Source of the DNA: Tetmemena sp. SeJ-2015
Taxonomy: Eukaryota; Ciliophora; Spirotrichea; Sporadotrichida; Oxytrichidae
Length of the DNA: 64,000 nt
Direction: 5' to 3'
Assembly (NCBI GenBank): GCA_027382625.1
Contig: JAJKFJ010020673.1
Span: 156,637-220,636, forward strand
The translations under genes were made by a program, and so were the position numbers. Positions 60,701 to 64,000 of the stretch are shown here, in pieces. Below the pieces are notes generated by a model, which saw only the letters and a list, made by a program, of their open reading frames with translations, was not told the origin of the DNA and did not search any database. Each line of letters opens with the position of its first letter. Positions within the stretch are counted from its first letter, which is position 1.

Positions 60701-61409
60701 CTAGATTTAGAATGCTTTTTTGAGTGTTGTTCTCAAAAAAGTCCATCATGCTGAGACAGAGTCCAATAGCACCGCTCGTCAGAATTCCCTAAGGATTCTC
60801 CATTGATATCTTATCCAAGCATTTAATGCAAGCTTCAACCAAATCATAAATGCTAATACTTCAATATTTAAATCCCCGAACTGCAAATTATTCTACAAAA
60901 CCTCCACAATAGATTATAAATAACCATTAATTTTAAGCTTTGACAGCGCCATGGTTAACTAAAGAGTTCCAAACCGAAGGGAATATGTCCAAGAGATTCG
61001 TCATGCATTGAATCACAAATACTATACAAAAACTTAAGTTGAGCACCAATCAGAAGAAATGGACATTCATTAATTAGCGTGAATCTTGGTAATGAAATTG
61101 AGTTTCACTTACGATTGTTATCAGTAAAATAAAATAAATCATTGGCTATGTCGCTTATTGGCTCTCTTTTCAAGATTTCAATGAATACTGGGATATAGTG
61201 CTCAATTGGAAAGTTTGTTAGTGTGTTATCTTGAGCTATCTGAAGTTGCTAGTTTAAATTCTTCTTTTTTTATTTACACCACATTACTATAATTTATAAT
61301 TGAGCTAGTTGAGTGATTGCATTCCCTCAAATATGAGCATATCATCACCAGTCTTCAGCATCTCAAGAATTTGCTTGTAGTCAAATTAGGATTTTGGAAA
61401 TTTAAACAT
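54757..61409 (-). CDS. TRIP12/UPL3-class HECT E3 ubiquitin ligase
   Basis: Starts at ATG 61409 ([20 protein letters not shown]). The ARM-repeat N-terminus includes [60 protein letters not shown] and [20 protein letters not shown]. The HECT domain runs from [20 protein letters not shown] and [20 protein letters not shown], through [18 protein letters not shown] and [58 protein letters not shown] and [17 protein letters not shown] (catalytic Cys codon 54888-54886), to [14 protein letters not shown] and TGA at 54757. The 'FxLS' end is canonical. The parts I could place are collinear, so the gene appears unscrambled but interrupted by short IESs or introns (54828-54854 and 55025-55077 resolved). 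It should transfer ubiquitin through the Cys thioester. Confidence 0.9.
54828..54854 (-). other. 27-bp in-frame IES with AGTT pointer in the HECT gene
   Basis: AGTT on the minus strand at 54858-54855 and 54831-54828. Removal gives [18 protein letters not shown], which matches the family spacing. Confidence 0.7.
55025..55077 (-). other. 53-bp IES with AAGATT pointer in the HECT gene
   Basis: AAGATT on the minus strand at 55083-55078 and 55030-55025. Removal restores [17 protein letters not shown] across a phase change. Confidence 0.78.
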
Positions 61410-61705
61410 TCAATTTAAAATTTAAAAATCCTCCCCATAGGAGTAAAGATGGCTTTGTGCAAGCTACTAAAGTTAGTTTCTACAAAAAGAGTTAATTAAA
61501 TTAGAGTAGGAGGAGATTTAGTACAGATTAGAGGCAAGTTGTTGAAGTTATCCTTCCATCAGACGTAATAAAGTTAAATTCTAAAAATATTATCATACTC
61601 TGTTATCATGCTCAATTTATACTTTAAATTTTCAAATCATTCCCTTTCTACAAGATATTCCACTTCACATAATTAGGTTAAAACAATTTAAATAAGTCTT
61701 GAGAG
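61410..61705. other. Divergent intergenic region
   Basis: About 300 bp between the divergent starts of the HECT and ANP32-like genes; A+T-rich, no gene seen. It presumably contains both promoters. Confidence 0.5.
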
Positions 61706-62889
61706 ATGGGAAAGATGGCTAAACTCCTCACTAAAGGTGAGGTGGTATATGGAGACGATGGTTACTAACCTGATATTCTAGAAAGAATGGTGCTCTAGAG
61801 AGTACCAGAGGGTAAAAAGATAGAGCCCTCCTCTTATGAAAACTTGCTTTTCGATGGAGTGGCTACTCCTACTATCCTAGATCAAGATAGATTTTTCATA
61901 GAAAAGTTTGTGAATGTCATATCTATAGCTCTCAATGCTTGTTTACTCAGAGAGATTGACAACTTTCCCCTAATGTTGAAAGTTACAAAAGTAGAACTCA
62001 GAGACAATAAACTAACAGGCGGCTTTCATGTGTTGATAGAGAGATGCCCTAATATGGAAGTCTTAAAGCTTAATAGCAATTGTATATCCAGCTTAGAGGA
62101 AGTTAAAAAGTTAGCGAACCATAAATTCTTTAAGAATTTGGATCTCAGCTAGAACCCTATTTGTGAGACTCTTCCGAATTATACTGATAAGGTTTTAGAC
62201 GCATTACCTGACATAGATGTGCTAGATGGTAAGATAAAGAGGGCAACGAGGTAATGACAGATGAGGAGGATGTAAGAGATGATGACGATTGCGATGACTA
62301 TGGAGACGAGTAAGATATGATAGCTGATGGAGTGATACAAGATGAAAATGAAAAGCTTAGTAGCGGAGGTAGTGATGGTGAAGATGAGGAAGAAGCGGCA
62401 GATGGAAAAGAAAAAATAGATGGCGAAGATGACTCTGAAAGTGAAGAAGATAAGAAGAAGCTTAAAAAAGGATTCATCTCAAGCGAGGATTCAGAATAAG
62501 AGGAAGATGATGTGGCAGAGTAGTAGAGCTCTCAGTCCTCATAATAATCCAAACACTCTAATGATCCAATCTAAGAGCAAACAATCAAACAAAAGGAGGA
62601 AGAAAAATCTTCTTAATCAAGTTCAGATGATTCTAAATCATCTAATTCAAGCTCTAGTGATTCATAATAAAGCTAAAGTAGCTAATCAAGCAGTGAAAAT
62701 GAGAAAGTAATAAAGAAGAGAAATTAAATCATTCAAAAAAGAAATCTTACATATGAAAAGTTAAAGTTGCTTGAATATTCATCTGGAAGTGATATAGATG
62801 AAGGCGAGTGCTCTAAAATTATTAATCTTGGGAAAAGAAAAGCACATGCAATTAAATTTACCTCCTCTTTAAGCAGATAAAGAGTGTGA
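61706..62889 (+). CDS. ANP32-like acidic leucine-rich protein
   Basis: ATG 61706 (MGKMAKLLTKGEVVYGDDGY). The LRR part reads VTKVELRDNKLTGGFHVLIE, CPNMEVLKLNSNCISSLEEV, FFKNLDLSQNPICETLPNYT and VLDALPDIDVLDG, the LRR-cap arrangement of ANP32/LANP. It is followed by a long acidic tail (DEEDVRDDDDCDDYGDE, GSDGEDEEEAADGKEKIDGE) and an S/Q-rich region, ending with KLLEYSSGSDIDEGECSKII, GKRKAHAIKF and TGA 62887-62889. ANP32 proteins are nuclear histone- and phosphatase-binding factors. At the LRR-tail junction (62229-62236, GGTAAGATAAAG) the phase slips by one base; one extra A would read DGKDKEGNEV. The tail is longer than in animal ANP32. Confidence 0.75.
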
Positions 62890-62955
62890 GGATAATTAAT
62901 GATTAAGAATGAATTACTTTTCAAATTTTATTAATCTTATCTTTAATAAAGTTCA

Positions 62956-63840
62956 ATGACTATGGCAGCATTAATAGGGATAATATTTCTAATTCTGACA
63001 GCATTAGCATTCACTCCTTTTGGAATAAAATATTTGCTAACTTTCCTACTTTGGAAGTTCAGTTTTACTGCAAAGGTAACAGGATTTTTTTCTTTCGGAG
63101 AAATTATGATGAGAATACCTTTACATTTGAATTTCTCCATCCTTATTAGAATTGAGAGACTGAGTTTTGCATTCACTGTCACCTCCCGAATTCTAAAGAT
63201 ATAAGTGTATGGGTTCTAGCTTTTCATTCTAGTAAATTTAATTTTTTGTGTAAGAGACGATTCTTAAATGTGGAACTCTAAAAAGATTGAGCTACTGCAA
63301 ATGATCAGCGATTTAAAAACTAACATGAAAAGAAAGGGCCTCCTACCAACTCTAACCCAAGCGGTAGGACAGATAAATGAAATAGCTTAGACGAGGAAAT
63401 TCGAAGAGAGATCATTTATGTAAAACAGGGATAAGCAAAATCTAGAAGATAAGAGAAGAGGGAGCTTCAAGAGAAAGAGAAGCGGCAACTTTTAATCAAA
63501 TAGTTAAATAGAGGCAAACTACAAGAATTCAACTGTTGAACTTAGAAGTTTAAAGAAGCAGGCAAGCATCAGTAATTAGGATAAAGCATTCATGGAGAGG
63601 ATGCTTCACAAGCTGCTCAGTTCTTATTTATTAGAATCATTTTCTTTTGAGGTAGAGATGATTGATGGAGCTATCAACTTCTACGCTTATTAGGACGAGG
63701 AAAAGAAGGTAGAGGAAACTAATATTACGATATTAGAATTGAATATTAAAATTTTTCCAGAATCCAAATTAATTCCTAATCATTAATCAATCAATAATTA
63801 AATCAATCACTAAATTTAAAACCCTCTATCCTTAAATTGA
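62956..63840 (+). CDS. N-terminus of a possible bridge-like lipid-transfer protein (FMP27/SABRE/BLTP2-like), partial
   Basis: One TGA-free frame from ATG 62956 to TGA 63838-63840. It begins with a hydrophobic anchor (MTMAALIGIIFLILTALAFT), then LLTFLLWKFSFTAKVTGFFS and IRIERLSFAFTVTSRILK. This anchor plus alternating beta-strand pattern is what chorein-related bridge-like lipid-transfer proteins show at their N-terminus. Later segments: LLQMISDLKTNMKRKGLLPT, MLHKLLSSYLLESFSFEVEM and DGAINFYAYQDEEKKVEETN. After about 63760 the sequence becomes A+T-rich (NHQSINNQINHQIQN), probably an IES, so the real gene should continue beyond the window. The family assignment is tentative. Confidence 0.5.
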
Positions 63841-64000
63841 ACTTTGTTAAATCGACCCCTAGTACCTTCTATTTTTAACCCTACCCCTGACAAATTATTA
63901 AAGATTAATATTTTAAAAACGATCTAAAAATTAAAACGTCACTAGTACCTCCTATTATAGAACCAACCACTGACCGATTCATCTATTAATAATTGCTTCT
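63841..64000. other. A+T-rich end of window
   Basis: No gene recognised. No C4A4 telomere repeat is present. Confidence 0.5.

Noticed and set aside
1..64000. Standard-code short ORFs as a gene-poor or pseudogene-rich region
   Set aside because: UAA/UAG occur inside conserved domains (V-ATPase H, IMP1, USP, HECT) and UGA ends them, so the ciliate code with UAR as Gln applies.
1..64000. tRNA, rRNA, CRISPR or telomere repeats
   Set aside because: I saw no T-loop/anticodon arrangement, no rRNA core sequence, no regularly spaced repeats and no C4A4 tracts.

Overview
The window looks like germline (micronuclear) DNA of a spirotrich ciliate, probably a hypotrich of the Oxytricha/Stylonychia kind. 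UAA and UAG lie inside almost every recognisable reading frame and must mean glutamine, while conserved proteins (V-ATPase subunit H, the HECT ligase, the USP deubiquitinase) end at UGA. Introns are tiny GT-AG ones (23-35 nt measured). Genes are also cut by short A+T-rich segments bounded by short direct repeats whose removal restores conserved protein sequence; these behave as internal eliminated sequences (IESs) with pointers. Two genes are scrambled: their blocks lie out of order, one of them inverted, and the block ends share 9-12 bp pointers that join in frame.

Layout. 1-4.5 kb: a partial coiled-coil gene (-), an orphan C-terminal fragment of a DOT1-like methyltransferase (-), and the distal block of a scrambled leucine-rich-repeat (LRR) gene (+). 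6.2-13.2 kb: an acidic DGFDEF-repeat gene and a membrane-protein gene (both -). 13.5-14.4 kb: the proximal block of the LRR gene (+). 14.5-21.6 kb: a coiled-coil gene (-), an RNF5/RNF185-type RING ligase (+), two unrecognised genes, one GC-rich with a structured 3' flank, and a coiled-coil gene (+). 22.1-24.1 kb: a 2,021-bp mobile element with 211-bp terminal inverted repeats and a CRESS-like Rep gene. 24.2-26.9 kb: an unknown gene and an SLC37-type transporter. 27.3-35.5 kb: two low-complexity genes (-) separated by a 636-bp MITE with a 7-bp target duplication. 36.3-38.8 kb: V-ATPase subunit H (-) and an IMP-type inner-membrane peptidase (+). 39.0-54.6 kb: a small gene, an odd GC-rich homopolymer block between 48-bp direct repeats, and a giant USP9X/USP34-class deubiquitinase split into three blocks (A +, B +, C inverted) with another membrane-protein gene in the gap. 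54.8-61.4 kb: a TRIP12/UPL3-class HECT ligase (-). 61.7-63.8 kb: an ANP32-like LRR/acidic protein and the start of a possible bridge-like lipid-transfer protein.

The genes do not form a pathway; three are ubiquitin-system enzymes (RING, USP, HECT), which may be chance. The most notable signals are the scrambled USP gene, whose catalytic Cys and His halves lie on opposite strands, the scrambled LRR gene, and the Rep transposon with iteron/hairpin-bearing inverted repeats. Several genes show single-base frameshifts in short homopolymers, suggesting assembly error or decay, so exact exon limits are approximate.
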